Shown: positions 48,990-60,100, numbered from the stretch's first letter. The stretch: 64,000 nt of DNA from Corythucha ciliata (GCA_038030265.1 CM075940.1:7316001-7380000); one strand, 5' to 3'. Numbers and translations: made by a program. Notes: generated by a model not told the origin, from the sequence alone.

Positions 48990-50470
48990 TCGCTTGTAAA
49001 AGTGAGTAAAACGCTGATTCGCGGCTGAAATTGAGAAAAATTGCTGAAATTTATGGCTGTTATTATTAAGAAAAAGCGCTAGCTAATTCACAGCTGACAT
49101 TGAGATAACGCAAAATCACGAATTGTTGGGGCGAAATTTGGAAAAAGCGCTAATTTACGCAGCTAAAACTGAGAAAAGCGCTAATTCAAGGATGAAAAAG
49201 AGAAAAACGCAAATTCGTGTCGTCTTGAAAAAAAAAAAAAAAAAAAAAAACACGCTAATTTACAGCTAAAATTGTGATAAAGTGCTACAATTTAGCAACT
49301 TTCAAAATTTAGAACAAGCGCAAATTCACAGCTAAAAGGGAGAAACGCCAACTCAAGGATTCTCGGGGAAACATTGGGACTAAAATTTAGAAAAAGCGCT
49401 AATTCACGGTCAAAAACGCGAATTCGCGTCTAGATAAAAGTGGAGGAAAACTCAGCTAAGGTATGAAAAATTACGATTTTACGGATAAAATCGAGAAAAA
49501 ACGCTAAAAATCGTAGCTAAAATTAAGAAAATGTGCTAATTTACTGCTAAAATTGAGAAACAAAACGCTAATTCACAGCTGAAAATGAGAGAAAACGCCA
49601 ATTCGCCAATTCTTAGGGGCAACTTTAAGGCTGAAGTTGAAAAGCGCTAATTCACGCGCTAAAGATGAGAAAAACGCTAATTCAAGGATAAAAAAGAGAA
49701 CAACGCGAATTCGAGTCTAAAAATAGAGAAACACGCTATTATGATAAAGTGTTACAATTTGGCAGCTTTAAACATTGGGAAAAAGCGCGAATTCACAGAA
49801 AACGCCAACTCACGGATTCTCGGGGCTGGGACTGAAATTGAGAAAAAGCGCTGCGATTCACGGCGTGAAATAGAGAAAAACGCGAATTTGCGTCTAAAAG
49901 TGGAGGAAAACTTTAATTCACAACTAAGGTACAAAACATTTCAATTTTGCAGATAAAATCGAGAAAAAGTGCTATAATTTCCAGCTAAAATTAAAAAATG
50001 TGCCCATTCACTGCTAAATTGGGGGTAAAAAGGCTAATTCACAGCTGAAATTGAGAATACCCCAACTTGCACATTATTGGGGAACTTTGGGGAAAAAATT
50101 TAGAAAAAGCGCTAATTCAAGCGGCTAAAACTGTGAAAAAGCGCTAATTCGAGGGTAATAAATAGAGAAAAACACGAATGGTTTTTTTTTGTCATGGAGA
50201 AAAGCGCGAATTTACGGCTTAAATTTAGAAAAATTGCTAATTTGCGGATAAAATTGGGAAAGAGCACTTAAACGCTACCTAATTTGCGGATTCTTAGGCA
50301 ACTTCACAGTAAGAGCTTGTACAAAGCGCCGATTCGCTGCTAAAAATGAGCTAATTCGCGGAAAAAATTGAGAAAACGCACTTTAGAGGCAATTTCGTGG
50401 CTAAAATTGAGGAAAATATATACTTCAAAGCTGCAAAAAAGTATATTTACGGTTTAATTAGAGACTAAAC
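48990..50470 (-). repeat. Family A minisatellite, reverse orientation (array 5, longest)
   Basis: About 1.5 kb with roughly 45 units of GCTAAAATTGAGAAAAAGCG then CTAATTCACA/CGC, the reverse complement of arrays 1, 3, 4, 6 and 7. A higher-order repeat is suggested: the phrases CGCCAACTCA..GGATTCTCGGGG (49,345 and 49,803) and TGATAAAGTG.TACAATTT (49,276 and 49,743) recur about 460 bp apart. An A tract of about 22 bases interrupts near 49,228. Confidence 0.85.
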
Positions 50471-50484
50471 AAGGGCCTCCTAGA

Positions 50485-50527
50485 GATTTCCGCCCCGGGC
50501 CCCAGACAAGTGTTGTTCCGCCACTGG
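50485..50527. mobile_element. GC-rich transposon-like terminus beside array 5
   Basis: AGAGATTTCCGCCCCGGGCC and GTTCCGCCACTG match 41,137-41,187. Read inverted, it begins CAGTGGCGGA, a hAT-like end. No 8-bp TSD was found with the candidate left end at about 48,883, so the element limits are unproven. Confidence 0.4.
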
Positions 50528-51180
50528 GTAGCGGTGATCGCATAACAAAACAGTGGGTTTGATGCCCCCAGGGTAGAGATGCCCGGTGCGCACCGCACAC
50601 GCCGCACGCCCCTTGCTACACCTGTGCTTCATATTGCTTAAATTTGGGCTAAAACCCTCTCCGGGGAGGGTGGCCGATAGGTGGATCGCCCTCCTTTGCC
50701 AGATGGCAGGGGTAAAGTGTAGAAGAAGAATCAATAATATACCTAACAAAAAGTCTGCAGAAAAGTGAAAGATGGTGGGGGCGAATGTTCTAGGCATTGC
50801 TATTTTTCATCTTCTCGCAAATGATCCAGGGTTTTCGATCTGAGTGACGGTCGCTTGGTCCTCGAATAAGAAGCGAAAAGGATAGAATAAGAACTTTGGG
50901 TGCAGTATTCGGGATAGAAGATTGGCATTGAAGCCTGGGGGGGGCGACGCCCCCCCCAGACTAAATTCCGGGGGGGCGGCCGCCCACCCTGCCCCCCCCG
51001 GTTCCGCCGCCACTGGGTGATAAACATCGCCATGTGTTATGAAGTAGACGCTGTTGTTCGAGTAGCTGGTTATTCCTCGTTGGTGTTGCCGGAAGGCACG
51101 AGAGTAGTTATGCGATGTAGGTTCGCTGCGTGAGACCCGATGTTGTTTTCCTATTGTTGGTTTGTAGAGTTGTTGGCATA
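50528..51180. other. Non-coding stretch with G/C-run islands
   Basis: It includes CGC-rich 50,585-50,600 and a G/C-run segment 50,935-51,010 ending in CGCCGCCACTGGG, probably another transposon terminus. No gene is recognised. Confidence 0.45.
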
Positions 51181-51640
51181 ATTTATTTATTTTATGTTAT
51201 TATTTATTTATTTTTAATGTATAGTTGTATTGGTATTTTGAAAACAGATTGTGGTTTATGTTTATTTTTTTATTAATTATTTTTTATTTATTTTATTCTA
51301 TTTATTTATTTTATTTTTTATTTTTTCATTATTTTTTTGTTTTATTTTATTTTTTATTTTATTTTATTTTCTTATAAACGGGTAGTGTCCTTTGTCCCAA
51401 TGGTTTTTTGTTTTTGAAAATAGGCTGTTTTTATTTTATTTTTGTTTGTTTAATTATTTATTTATTTTATCTATTTTTGTTATTTATTGTTTTTTATTTG
51501 TTTTTATTTTTTTGTTTTTATTTTATTTTTTTATGTTGTTTTTGAAAATAGGCTGTTTTTTTTTTTTATTTATTTTATCTATTTTTTGTTATTTATTTGT
51601 TTTTTATTTTTTTTTATATTAGTTGGTATGCAGAGTAGCT
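51181..51640 (+). repeat. T-rich (TTTTA)n low-complexity tract
   Basis: About 450 bp of TTTTA/TTTAT variants. A phrase TTTTGAAAATAGGCTGTTTTT occurs at about 51,411 and 51,541, with a related ATTTTGAAAACAGATTG at 51,236, so there is also a ~130-150-bp higher-order repeat. Apparent Phe-rich frames are compositional. Confidence 0.85.
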
Positions 51641-51796
51641 CTGTACTATACCAAAGTTCCCCCAAAGTGACTTTCCGCTGGGTGTAGGGTTTTAGGAATT
51701 AGGGTACATGATGGGTTTTCCTTGTTTGATTTCAGGCCACCACATTATTTGTCCGGGGAGGAATGTATTTCTTAATTTGACTTACATGAGCTGTCT

Positions 51797-53179
51797 TTAT
51801 ATGTCAGTTTCTTTAGCTAAATTTTTCACTTCGTATGAAACAGGAGTAAGTTTTTTCAAGACTATGTAGGGAGTGGAATATCTGTAGGATAATTTGGCTG
51901 CTATGTTTTTAATTTTTGAAGATAATGTACAAGTTTTTAGCAAGAATTGGTCACCAACTTCGAAAGTAACTGCCTTGTGTTTTCGGTTGTATTGGATTTG
52001 TAATTTATGGTGAGCCTTCAGTAGGTTATTATGCGCGTGAATCCACACGGTTGTTAAGGCTGGATGAACCTTGGGGTCTATGAATTCCTCGATGTCCATG
52101 GTAATCGTCGCCCCAGGAACAATTCAGCAGGTGTGTAACCTGTGGACGTGTTTTCGGTGTTGTTGAGAGTTAATTGTATATCTACTAGGTGGGTATCCCA
52201 CTTGGTTTGGTCGCCGCTATGAAATGATATATTAGAGCCGTTTTTAGGGAGCGTATTTTTCGCTCAGCGAGAGAAGGGTTAGGGTAGTGTCTGATGAGGA
52301 AAAGTTTACGTATTCCGCGTTGGAAGAGGAAGTCATTATAGAGATTTGGCTTCGGAATATGGAAGCCCTGTCGCTGCAGACAACAGACCACAATCCGAAG
52401 TCCTAGAAAATTCTGTTTTTCAAAATTTCCACTACTTCTGAGGCTGTTCCTTTCCGCATCGGAATGAGGAAAACAAATCTCGTGAAGGCATCTACTGCCA
52501 CGAAAATATATTGGTTCCTATTTTTGGTCATTGGGAGAGGCCCAGCAAGGTCGATGAAGAGATGTTGATTTGGTCTTGTAGGAACCGTGGAGGATAGTTC
52601 ACCATGTGGCAAGTGTTGAGGGATTTTGGAACGTTGACAAATCAGGCATGATTTTATTTTGGATTTTACAAAGTGCCATAATCCGGGCCAGTGGAAGATT
52701 GCGGATATTGCTTTGATTGTTTTTGATACGCCCAAGTGACAGCCGTAGGTCGACTCATGGTAATATCGAAAGATCATGTCTTTGAGGCTTTCGGGAACTA
52801 CAAGTCGAGGGCTATTCGGTTTAGGAAGGTAAATTAGACGATTGTTGCGAATGGCATATTTTGGAACTCTGATTTTGTTTTTTAAGTTATTCATTATTGG
52901 AGTTAAATTTTTATCGTCTGATTGTTTTTCAGAAAAATCAGAAACAATTTCGGGTAAAATTCCGAGGACGTAAAGACTGTTGAGATTGTCACCTAAAAAT
53001 TGGTTGGGTTCGCTCACTGACTGATCGAAAGAATCTGATTCTTCCGTCGGGTTTCTCGACAAATAGTCCGCTACGCTATTTTCCTTTGAGGATATGTGAT
53101 GACTTCTGTAGCGAAAAGGCATCAATCGAAGGAGCCATCTAGCAGGGCGACCAGTGGCAGTGGATTGCATTGACGCCAA
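51797..53179 (-). pseudogene. Gypsy Pol: RNase H end and integrase
   Basis: RNase H terminal words MPFRYRSHHISSKENSVADYLSRNP are followed by the integrase zinc domain (YHESTYGCHLGVSKT and CLICQRSKIP) and core (HLFIDLAGPLPMTKNRNQYIFVAVDAFTRF), a frameshift/stop near 52,403, then NPSLAERKIRSLKTAL (around the third catalytic residue) and, after another break, an integrase C-terminal segment ending at 51,797. Two frame breaks make it non-functional. Confidence 0.85.
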
Positions 53180-53953
53180 GTACGTTAATGCAGAATTGTC
53201 GACGAAAAGATCAAATTCTCGATCGAGGAGAAAGTTTCTGTATTTTTCAATTCCATGTAAAACAGCTAGTAATTCTAGTTCGTAAATGCTAAAATTTTTT
53301 TGATGTTTATTGAGTTTTTTAGAAGAAAAGGCAATGGGGCGGACCGCTGCAATCGACTTGTGCTAATACAGCAGCCACTCCGACACCGGAAGCGTCCGTG
53401 TATAGGCGGAAACGTTTCGAGAAGTCTGAGATAATTTTTCACGGAGGGTTTCCCATGCTCGTTGGCAGTTGGGTGCCCATTCAAAGGGAACTTTAGGGGA
53501 ACGTAAACTGTTTAGCGGCTCTGCTACAATTTGCAGATCGGGTATGAACTTGGAAAAAAAGTGTACAGCCCCGAGAAATTGCGAGACTTCTTTTTGATTT
53601 TTTGGCGGAGGAACGTCCAGAATACTTTTTATCCGAGAGGGGTCAATTTCTATTTTTCCTTCCGAAATGACATGTCCGAGATAGATTATTTTAGTGGCTC
53701 CCACCGTAATCTTGGCTGGGTTGACTGTAAGGCCAGCATGGTCAAGTGCTACAAGGACTTTTCGGACGTGCTTTTTATGGGCGTCCCAATCTGTGGAATA
53801 TATTAAAAGATCATCTAAGTAAGTTAAAAGGAACTTATACTTGTATTGGCCCAGGACCATCTGGATCAGATGACTTAAAACTTGCCCTCCGGTGGCTACT
53901 CCGAAAGACGAATGTCGTACCTCAGTAAGTGGGTTTCGCCAACATCTTCGCAA
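53180..53953 (-). pseudogene. Gypsy Pol: reverse transcriptase C-terminal half and RNase H start
   Basis: It starts mid-domain at SFGVATGGQVLSHLIQMVLG, then the catalytic YLDDLLIYS, YLGHVISEGKIEIDPSRI, FLGAVHFFSKFIPDL and FEWAPNCQRAWETL. The RT fingers and first catalytic aspartate region are gone. The RNase H start (GVGVAAVLAQVD) follows in another frame near 53,360. Confidence 0.85.
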
Positions 53954-54471
53954 AGGACGGCGGGAAATTCATTCTTTAGGTCTTGCACAAATGAATTGTG
54001 GTCTTGCTCGAGATTCAGAGCTGAAGGTGAGTCAACCGCTAGTAAGCTGTGCACCATATTGGTGTTAAACGGAAGATTTGAGTTAATGAAATTAAACTTG
54101 ACGCTTGGGTTGTTGGAAAAATAAAAATTTCCTTCTGCGGGGTGTAAAACCATATTGGAAAAAATCATAAAATCGTAGCCTAGGACTGGAATTGTTAGAT
54201 TAGGGACAACATAAAACTTGTAACTAGTATTGTAGCAGCCAATAGTTACTTTCAAATCCACACTCTGTGAAATTGGAATTATTTGTTTATTGGCTAAGGC
54301 GACTCTGCAGGAGCACGCCTGAGGCTGACAGGAGGTGGGGAGATTCGAGGAGAAAAGAGCCTCACTTATGGCAGAAACTGAAGCGCCTGAATCCCCTAAG
54401 GCGCGTTGCGGTTCGTCGTTCAAAAGAATATCAATCTTATTTGATGTGGAAAAAGAAATGGTAAAAATCAA
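53896..54471 (-). pseudogene. Gypsy aspartic protease and Pol N-terminus
   Basis: DSGASVSAISEALF contains the active-site DSG of retropepsins, followed by hydrophobic strands and VVPNLTIPVLGYDFM, the second protease hallmark. It ends in VLCEDVGETHLLRYDIRLSE, the usual lead into RT, after which about 200 residues of RT are missing. The overlap with the next frame marks the deletion junction near 53,900-53,950. Confidence 0.85.
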
Positions 54472-54557
54472 ATCTCCTTTTGGCTCTAGTCAGTCACGTT
54501 GCGTGTTTTTTGAAGACTCTTTTGGAGGAGTCTTCTTTGTTTTTTGGCTACGTTGAT

Positions 54558-56015
54558 TTATTGGTGTTGTTTGGGGAGATGGCACCGTTTTTTGAGAATT
54601 TTTTTTTTTACTTCAGGTGTCTCCAAGGTGTCTTTTGAAATTACGAAAAACGTTTGCCCCTCGCCCCTCGCCGATCGCACCTGATCATTGGGTGATGAAG
54701 AGCGGTTTTTACTAAATGTTTTATTATGCGCCGGGTTTTGGGGTGAATTTTGATTGAACTTATTATCATTTCCCCTTTTTTGATATGTGTAGGTCTGGCG
54801 AGAAGATTGTTGAAATCGGCTGCTACCCGCTCGCCACAAAGAATAGTCCGACGTCCTGCCCATCGGAGTACTGTACGCTTTGATTGGCGAGGGGTTATTC
54901 CGATTACGCCAGTTACTTATGTATGACACTACTTGGGCTTGGTCAATTTCTTGAGCGAACTTTAGAAGTTCGTCCATGGAAGATGGTTGTGATTTGAAAT
55001 GAAATTAGACCTGGTATTAGTGTTCGCGCCCGCTAGTGTAGCGGGTGGGATTTACTCGAGAGGGTAATTTAGAATTTGAGCAATTTTTATTTTCCTCGTA
55101 CAGAAATCTGTGAAAGATTGGTTATACAGTTGCGGTTCATAAATATAATGGAGTTTCAAATTAGTCATTGTTAGGTAATTCAGTCAACGTGTAAATAATT
55201 CTTCTTTTAGAACCTCGAAGGTTAGTTTATCTAGGTGTTTAGAAAATGTTTGGTTCAATAAAGGACTTTGCTGTAGGGTCGCCACATGAAAAAAAATTAA
55301 ATGAAAAATATCTCTGGCGATCTCGTTAAGCTCGAGAAGTTTGAGTAAGAAACGAAAAACCGACTTAGGTTCTTGGGAATTTATTTTCGGTAATTTTTCA
55401 ATTAGACTTCGGATAGGCTCTGAGAGTTTTATTTGAGAAAAATTACAAGTAGACGGAGGGAGAGGGGCTACAAATGACGGCCAAGCGGGTGGCGCGATTG
55501 AAGACGGAAGTGACCTGGGGTCCTCTTCACGATCGGAAGTTCCACTAATCGGATATTCGCTACTTCCCGCGACAAGAGTTTGCAGCCTCGCATACTTTTA
55601 TAGCGGGTGTTGCGTCTTTTGTCGTGGGAGGAGTTTCGATTAGGGCTGCAGGCTTTTGAGCGGACAGCGCCGACATGATGCTCGCCAATTGGGCTTGGAT
55701 ATTGTCATACTTGGCATTGTGACTTTCCGCGGCCTTTTTTAAGGTTTCAATATCAGTTTTATTAGTCGTAATTGATTGGTGCAACACCGCTACATTGCTG
55801 TGAGTCTGACGTATCATTGCATGAAGCTTCTCCAACGTTATTTTGCAACATTCGTTTTGGAATTTCGCTTTCAACTCTGTTCGGAGTTTGGAGTAATTTT
55901 CTACCGTTATATTACTACAACCTTCACAATGGACCTTTTTACATGTTGTGCACGTTAAAAAAGGATCGTCTTCCTCTAATGTGCGCGCGCAATTGGAACA
56001 ATTTGTGGTGGTCAT
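54558..56015 (-). pseudogene. Gypsy Gag-like protein (broken)
   Basis: It starts MTTTNCSNCARTLEEDDPF with a Cys4-type zinc-binding module (CTTCKKVHCEGC), then a coiled coil (about 50-130). A frameshift near 55,560 shifts to a helical segment (IRSLIEKLPKIN, FRFLLKLLELNEIARD), and a stop near 55,187 precedes more gag sequence. The C-terminal part (54,977-54,558) is Ser/Asn/Gln-rich and basic, without a CCHC knuckle. A PHD-like N-terminal zinc module in a gag-position protein is uncommon. Confidence 0.65.
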
Positions 56016-56334
56016 GTTTGTGTGTTTATTTTGATGAGACGTTTAACGCCTTGTGTGTGTGTGAAAATAAAGAAAACAGAAAAAAAAAAAAAAAAAACAG
56101 AAAGATAAAACGGGATTGAGAAGGGGAGATAAAAAGGAATGAATTCAATGAGGTAGTTTCTTTTGTAGGAAAAGGTGTTGTCCGCCCTTTGGACCTACTT
56201 GGTGTTAAAATCCTAAAGGATTAATATAAATGAGTTTGAACTTGGATAGCAAATAGATTAATTTCGAAGATTAGTTTTAGTTAAATGAAAACTCAGAACT
56301 GGTAGGGTACGAACCCAAGGGATGCCACTTAAGA

Positions 56335-56588
56335 GGGGGTTACCCGCTCCAAGTCAGTTCCCTACGAGCAAGAGAGCTTTTCGGTTTTTCTCCCATCTTC
56401 TCCGTCATTCCTCATCCGATCAACGGTTTTGACATTGTCCCATTTCAAGGTACCCATTTTATTTGTTTTGTTTTTCGTGGAAGAATATATTATTTATCTA
56501 AAATACAATTGTTTAGTCTGTCTTGGATTTCAAGTTTAATTTCCTCTTTCGCCCTGCTCGCGGGACTCATCTTAGAGTGGGTAACCCC
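56335..56588 (-). mobile_element. ~254-bp MITE (copy 2, both ends present)
   Basis: GGGGGTTACCCGCTCCAAGT at the left and CTTAGAGTGGGTAACCCC at the right form imperfect terminal inverted repeats. The body matches 47,462-47,700 inverted. A convincing TSD was not found. The two copies lie on either side of the gypsy element. Confidence 0.75.
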
Positions 56589-56800
56589 ATCTCAGTAGTT
56601 TAAGAACTGGCCAGAGCGTGCTAGGGGCTGCGGGTTGTAACCCACACCCAGTCAGTGTTCCACGCAAACACGCTCCGTTCCTCCACTCGCCATGTGTAAG
56701 CTGGAAGAATTTGACAGTGCCAACCTCACGGAAATGAAGTATTTTGAGGAGGAAAGATTTTTTTTTTTTTAACCAAAAAACCCCCAAAATGGGTATTTTG
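56589..56800 (+). mobile_element. tRNA-derived SINE-like sequence (copy 3)
   Basis: TCAGTAGTTTAAGA resembles an A box and GGGTTGTAACCCA a degenerate B box about 35 bp later, with a ~100-bp tail to a T run near 56,760. The B box lacks the invariant TTCGA, so this copy is old or the assignment is wrong. Confidence 0.4.
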
Positions 56801-56819
56801 AGAATGCCAAGTTCCGCGA

Positions 56820-57120
56820 ATTCCCTCAATACTGATTTTTTGAACGACTAAAGCCCTTGAGATTGGTTTATTGAAGTGCAAAACCTGTGAAGTTGGTTCT
56901 ACTCAGAGTCAGTCCTCGAAATTAGGGGTTTCAGGAGTTAAACCCGTGAAAGTGTTTTTTGAAAAGCCGGACCCTCAAAGGTTGTGTTTTTCATGTAAGC
57001 CAAGCCAAGCTCATGACTTTTTTTTTCTGCAGAGTCAAACCCTCAAAATGGTCTTTTTCAACGATCAAACCCCACGAAATCGGTTTCTTGAAGACCCGAT
57101 TTCAAGAAGTTGGTCCTCTC
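56820..57120 (+). repeat. Family C repeats (third block)
   Basis: About nine ~30-bp units of AAACCCGTGAAATTGG then TTTTTGAAAAG with CC(A/C/T)CGAAAT and AGTCAAACCC variants. The open frame across it is a by-product of the repeat. Confidence 0.7.
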
Positions 57121-57539
57121 CGGAATACCCCCACCCCCACCCCATCATTGATCGTTCATCATATTGGCTTAATTATTACAGCAAATCTAGCACACAGAGA
57201 TGCTGCAGAGGGGCTGATTTTTGCCCCGAGAAACATTCCCACGCCAAGAATTTAACACCTCAGTCTGTTTATTCCGAATATGCGAATATGTTAAATATGG
57301 CGAATACGTCAAATAGGTAGTTAAATAGGGCATGGTCCTTCCCCGTTCCCTGGTAAATTGAATACGATGTTTGGGAGAAAATTTCCCCAAGAACCCTGAA
57401 AGTTTTCCCTACCCTAAGCCCTGGATGGTTTCCGATTGAGGCGAGTAGCGCGATACTCGCATGTTTTTATGGTGGAGGGGGGGGGGCATCAACCTTGACC
57501 ACCGCTCGGGGCCCCTGCTCATCCATTGCTAGTCCAACT

Positions 57540-57745
57540 GACCAAACTCGAGAGTTTGGGTATTTAGCGCTTATTAGTCACAGATCTGCCCGAAGAAATA
57601 CACGTGAGCCTTTTTTTCTCCATTTTGGCACGGAATTTTTCACAAAATCAAGAATTGACACATTTTTTAATTTTTAGCTACGAATATTTGATAAATGTTA
57701 TATTTTTAGGGTTTTGGCTTTTTTCTTCTTCTACTTCTTCGTTTC

Positions 57746-57780
<35 letters not shown>

Positions 57781-57970
57781 CCAAAACCCTAAAAATATAA
57801 CATTTATCAAGTATTATGGCTTAAAAACTGATAATATTAATAAATTTAGCTACGAATGACTGATTTTTCGCAATTTCATTCAAGAATATTTGTGTTTTTC
57901 AGAACTTTTAGCCGCATAACTGCCCAAGAACAGCAAATTAGCCTGCCTTCTCAATTTTATCCGGCTGAGG
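57540..57970 (+). repeat. Family A minisatellite (array 6, short and eroded)
   Basis: Dispersed units such as TTTTTCTCCATTTTGGC, TAGCTACGAAT and TTCTCAATTTTATCCGGC flank the hairpin at 57,688-57,810. It is preceded by G/C-run sequence with CTCGGGGCCCCTGC near 57,505. Confidence 0.55.
57688..57810. repeat. Hairpin with poly-A loop side
   Basis: Arms of about 37 bp (GATAAATGTTATATTTTTA then GGGTTTTGGC, and the exact complement) are separated by a CTT-rich segment and a run of more than 30 A. The A tract is adjacent to one arm, as if a tailed foldback or an inverted duplication formed at an A/T tract. Confidence 0.85.
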
Positions 57971-58011
57971 ACGTCCAGACAGTGCCGCCCTTTGATATTT
58001 GGTGCCCCCGG

Positions 58012-58160
58012 TTGATGTGAAAATAAAGCGAAGTCATGAAGGCCCGGAATTGTAGGCTTTTATTTACAAAACGCGAATGAGAATGATTAAAAGGGTAATT
58101 ATAAAACCAATAAAATCATGTGGTTTCGCCAGTTAATGTATTAGTCTTCTTTTCACTACA
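58012..58160 (-). repeat. 3' LTR of the deleted element
   Basis: It matches 60,665-60,810, including TAATGATTAAAAGGGTAATT and the adjoining AAAATCATGTGG words. AATAAA-like hexamers on the element strand are possible but not decisive. Confidence 0.85.
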
Positions 58161-58278
58161 TTCTCCGCGGCCAGATAAAAATGTCGATGCTAGAAATCAG
58201 TAACGAAGTCATTTAGATACGCTGGGCGTTTCTTTATGCGTGGGGTGTTCGATCTTCTAGGAATAGTTCCCTCCGGAC

Positions 58279-59000
58279 TCATGACTTCTGAGTTTGTATC
58301 AACCAGGTCCACTGATTTATTAGATTCGATTTCCTGCTCAGATGCAACGGAGTGCGTGCTGGGCAATTCACACGATTGCGATTGTGATTATGTGATTGGT
58401 TTGTTAGACTTGGTTCGTTCATGAATTGGGAGCGATCTACAGCATTACCACTTGGATCAGGATCATGAGCTGAACGTTCTATCAATAGGGATTTTTCACC
58501 TCTCGGAGCAAGCTGTCTGAGGCAGACCGTGGTTTCGCTGCCGTGCTGCCTTCTGATCAGAGCATACTGGGGATTAGCCTCGATCAGTTCAGCTTCTTCC
58601 ACAAGGTCATCGTATTTGCTAGGGCGAACATTTCGTTTAAGAAAAACCGGTCCCGGAGATGTTAGCCAAGAAGGAAGTGCTTCGCCGTTAGCGGACCTGC
58701 GAGGGAAACTGAAAAAATCGCCCATGAGGGGTTGAATTCGTTGCTGTACAAAACAGAGATCGTATCGAGTGAAGAGAGTCCTGCAATACTTTCTCCCATT
58801 CTGATATTTTTAGATTTTTGGCTTTGAGCGATAGCGTTATAACTTTATAGCGTTCCATTGAGTCTTTCAATTTGTCCATTGCCTTGTGGGTTGTAAGGCA
58901 TAGTCCTACTAGTATCAATCCCATTAGAGTTCAAAAACGAAGTCAATTCCCGAGAGATGAATGATGAGCCTCGATCAGAATGAATGAAGGAAGGAACTCC
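58279..59000 (-). pseudogene. Gypsy integrase core end and C-terminal domain
   Basis: From about 59,000 downward: HSDRGSSFISRELTSFL and YNPQGNGQIERLNGTL (second and third catalytic regions), then after a break SEWEKVLQDSLHSIRSL, and in another frame LTSPGPVFLKRNVRPSKYDD and LIEANPQYALIRRQHGSET, the C-terminal domain of Mag-like gypsy integrases. At least two frame breaks. Confidence 0.8.
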
Positions 59001-60100
59001 GAATAGTGTTTTAACCGTTAAATTTTAGAATAGTGTTGGTGGCGTTAAATTTTTGGAAATAAATTAAAGGGAAAGAGACGAGAGTAGGAGTAGGTAATAT
59101 TTAATTTTCTTCAAAGGTAGGATAGTCCATAGTACGCTTTAAACTAAAGGAGATACATGTTTATCTGATAGTCAGTCTGCCTTGAGCCCCTCGCAACGCG
59201 TACTGTTTCGCACTTCACCTGTTTATCGTTGCATACATTCCGCTCACGTTGCATATCCGTCACGGAAATTCGGCTCACGTAAGGCTTTCCCTCCCTACGA
59301 CTCGCTGCGAGACGGTGGCAGAACCAGTCTGGCCGTTACCAAAGTTTGGTTGTTTCGTTTTCCCGTGCCCTACTGTTCGTAGGTGAGTTATTTGACAAAA
59401 AGAAACTACATACCTACTTTCCGAGTGGGATAATAAGTAATGTTAGTAGGGCATAGTGTACGCGGGGAAAACTCTTCCTCTCTGTAACTCGAACCGTTCG
59501 AACTCCGTCTCATGAAGGGCGACGTAAGGACACAACCGTCAACGTTCCTAGATCGGAACCTCCATCGCTGGCCGCCTCAGAGCCCGGAAAGATCATTTCC
59601 CGTTCGTCTTCGAAGAAGGAGCCTTAAGCAGATAAGAGATCATCGAACGATCGAGCACTTTATTAACGCCTACCTAATTCATTTCGTTCCCCCCCCCCCC
59701 TAGAATGGATAAACTTTAATTTTTTCCCCTTTATTATTATTAATTTTTTTTCTTTTCCCCTGCGCCACTTGGCCCCTCCGCTAGATGGGAAGTAGTTGAT
59801 TTATTACTTAACAGTGTCTCAGGTGACTGACATTCCTACCAGATTTCCCGAATTCGTTATCCCACACCCTTCGCCCTCCACCTATTTTCGATCAGCGGAC
59901 GGGATTCTCTCATAATCGAAGGTTCATTATAATTTTTCCTCCACTTCAAGAAAATAATTTTGTTTAAATTTAATAAATTTCTGTAGTCAACCACCATTTC
60001 CGGTTGTGGACTCTTACTTTTGCCCTTGACATAGCCAGCCGAAACCATTCCCTTTCCGATCTCCCCTCTCCTGCAAACTATACCTTACAGTGTGAACAAA

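Larger units (their letters stand above)
51650..56015 (-). mobile_element. Ty3/gypsy LTR retrotransposon, internally deleted
   Basis: Minus-strand order gag, protease, RT, RNase H, integrase, as in Ty3/gypsy (Metaviridae). Gag has a frameshift and a stop, RT lacks its N-terminal half, and the integrase is split by frameshifts. I could not find a pair of LTRs: sequences outside 51,650 and 56,020 do not match by eye. The copy is therefore dead and probably truncated at both ends. Confidence 0.85.

Noticed and set aside
48990..50470. Regular ~30-bp repeats resembling a CRISPR array
   Set aside because: Eukaryotic context, units adjoin without unique spacers, and every unit is diverged; this is a minisatellite.
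51392..51687. Phe-rich membrane-like frames
   Set aside because: A product of the TTTTA low-complexity tract, with no conserved motif.
56290..56335. tRNA primer-binding site for the gypsy element (GGGTTCGTACCC on the minus strand)
   Set aside because: No LTR end adjoins it and the same area belongs to the MITE flank; chance resemblance to a T-arm is likely.
56871..57320. 149-codon open frame
   Set aside because: Lies over family C units; no recognisable domain.
57705..57795. Telomere-like TTTAGGG words
   Set aside because: Only one copy per hairpin arm, no tandem telomeric array.
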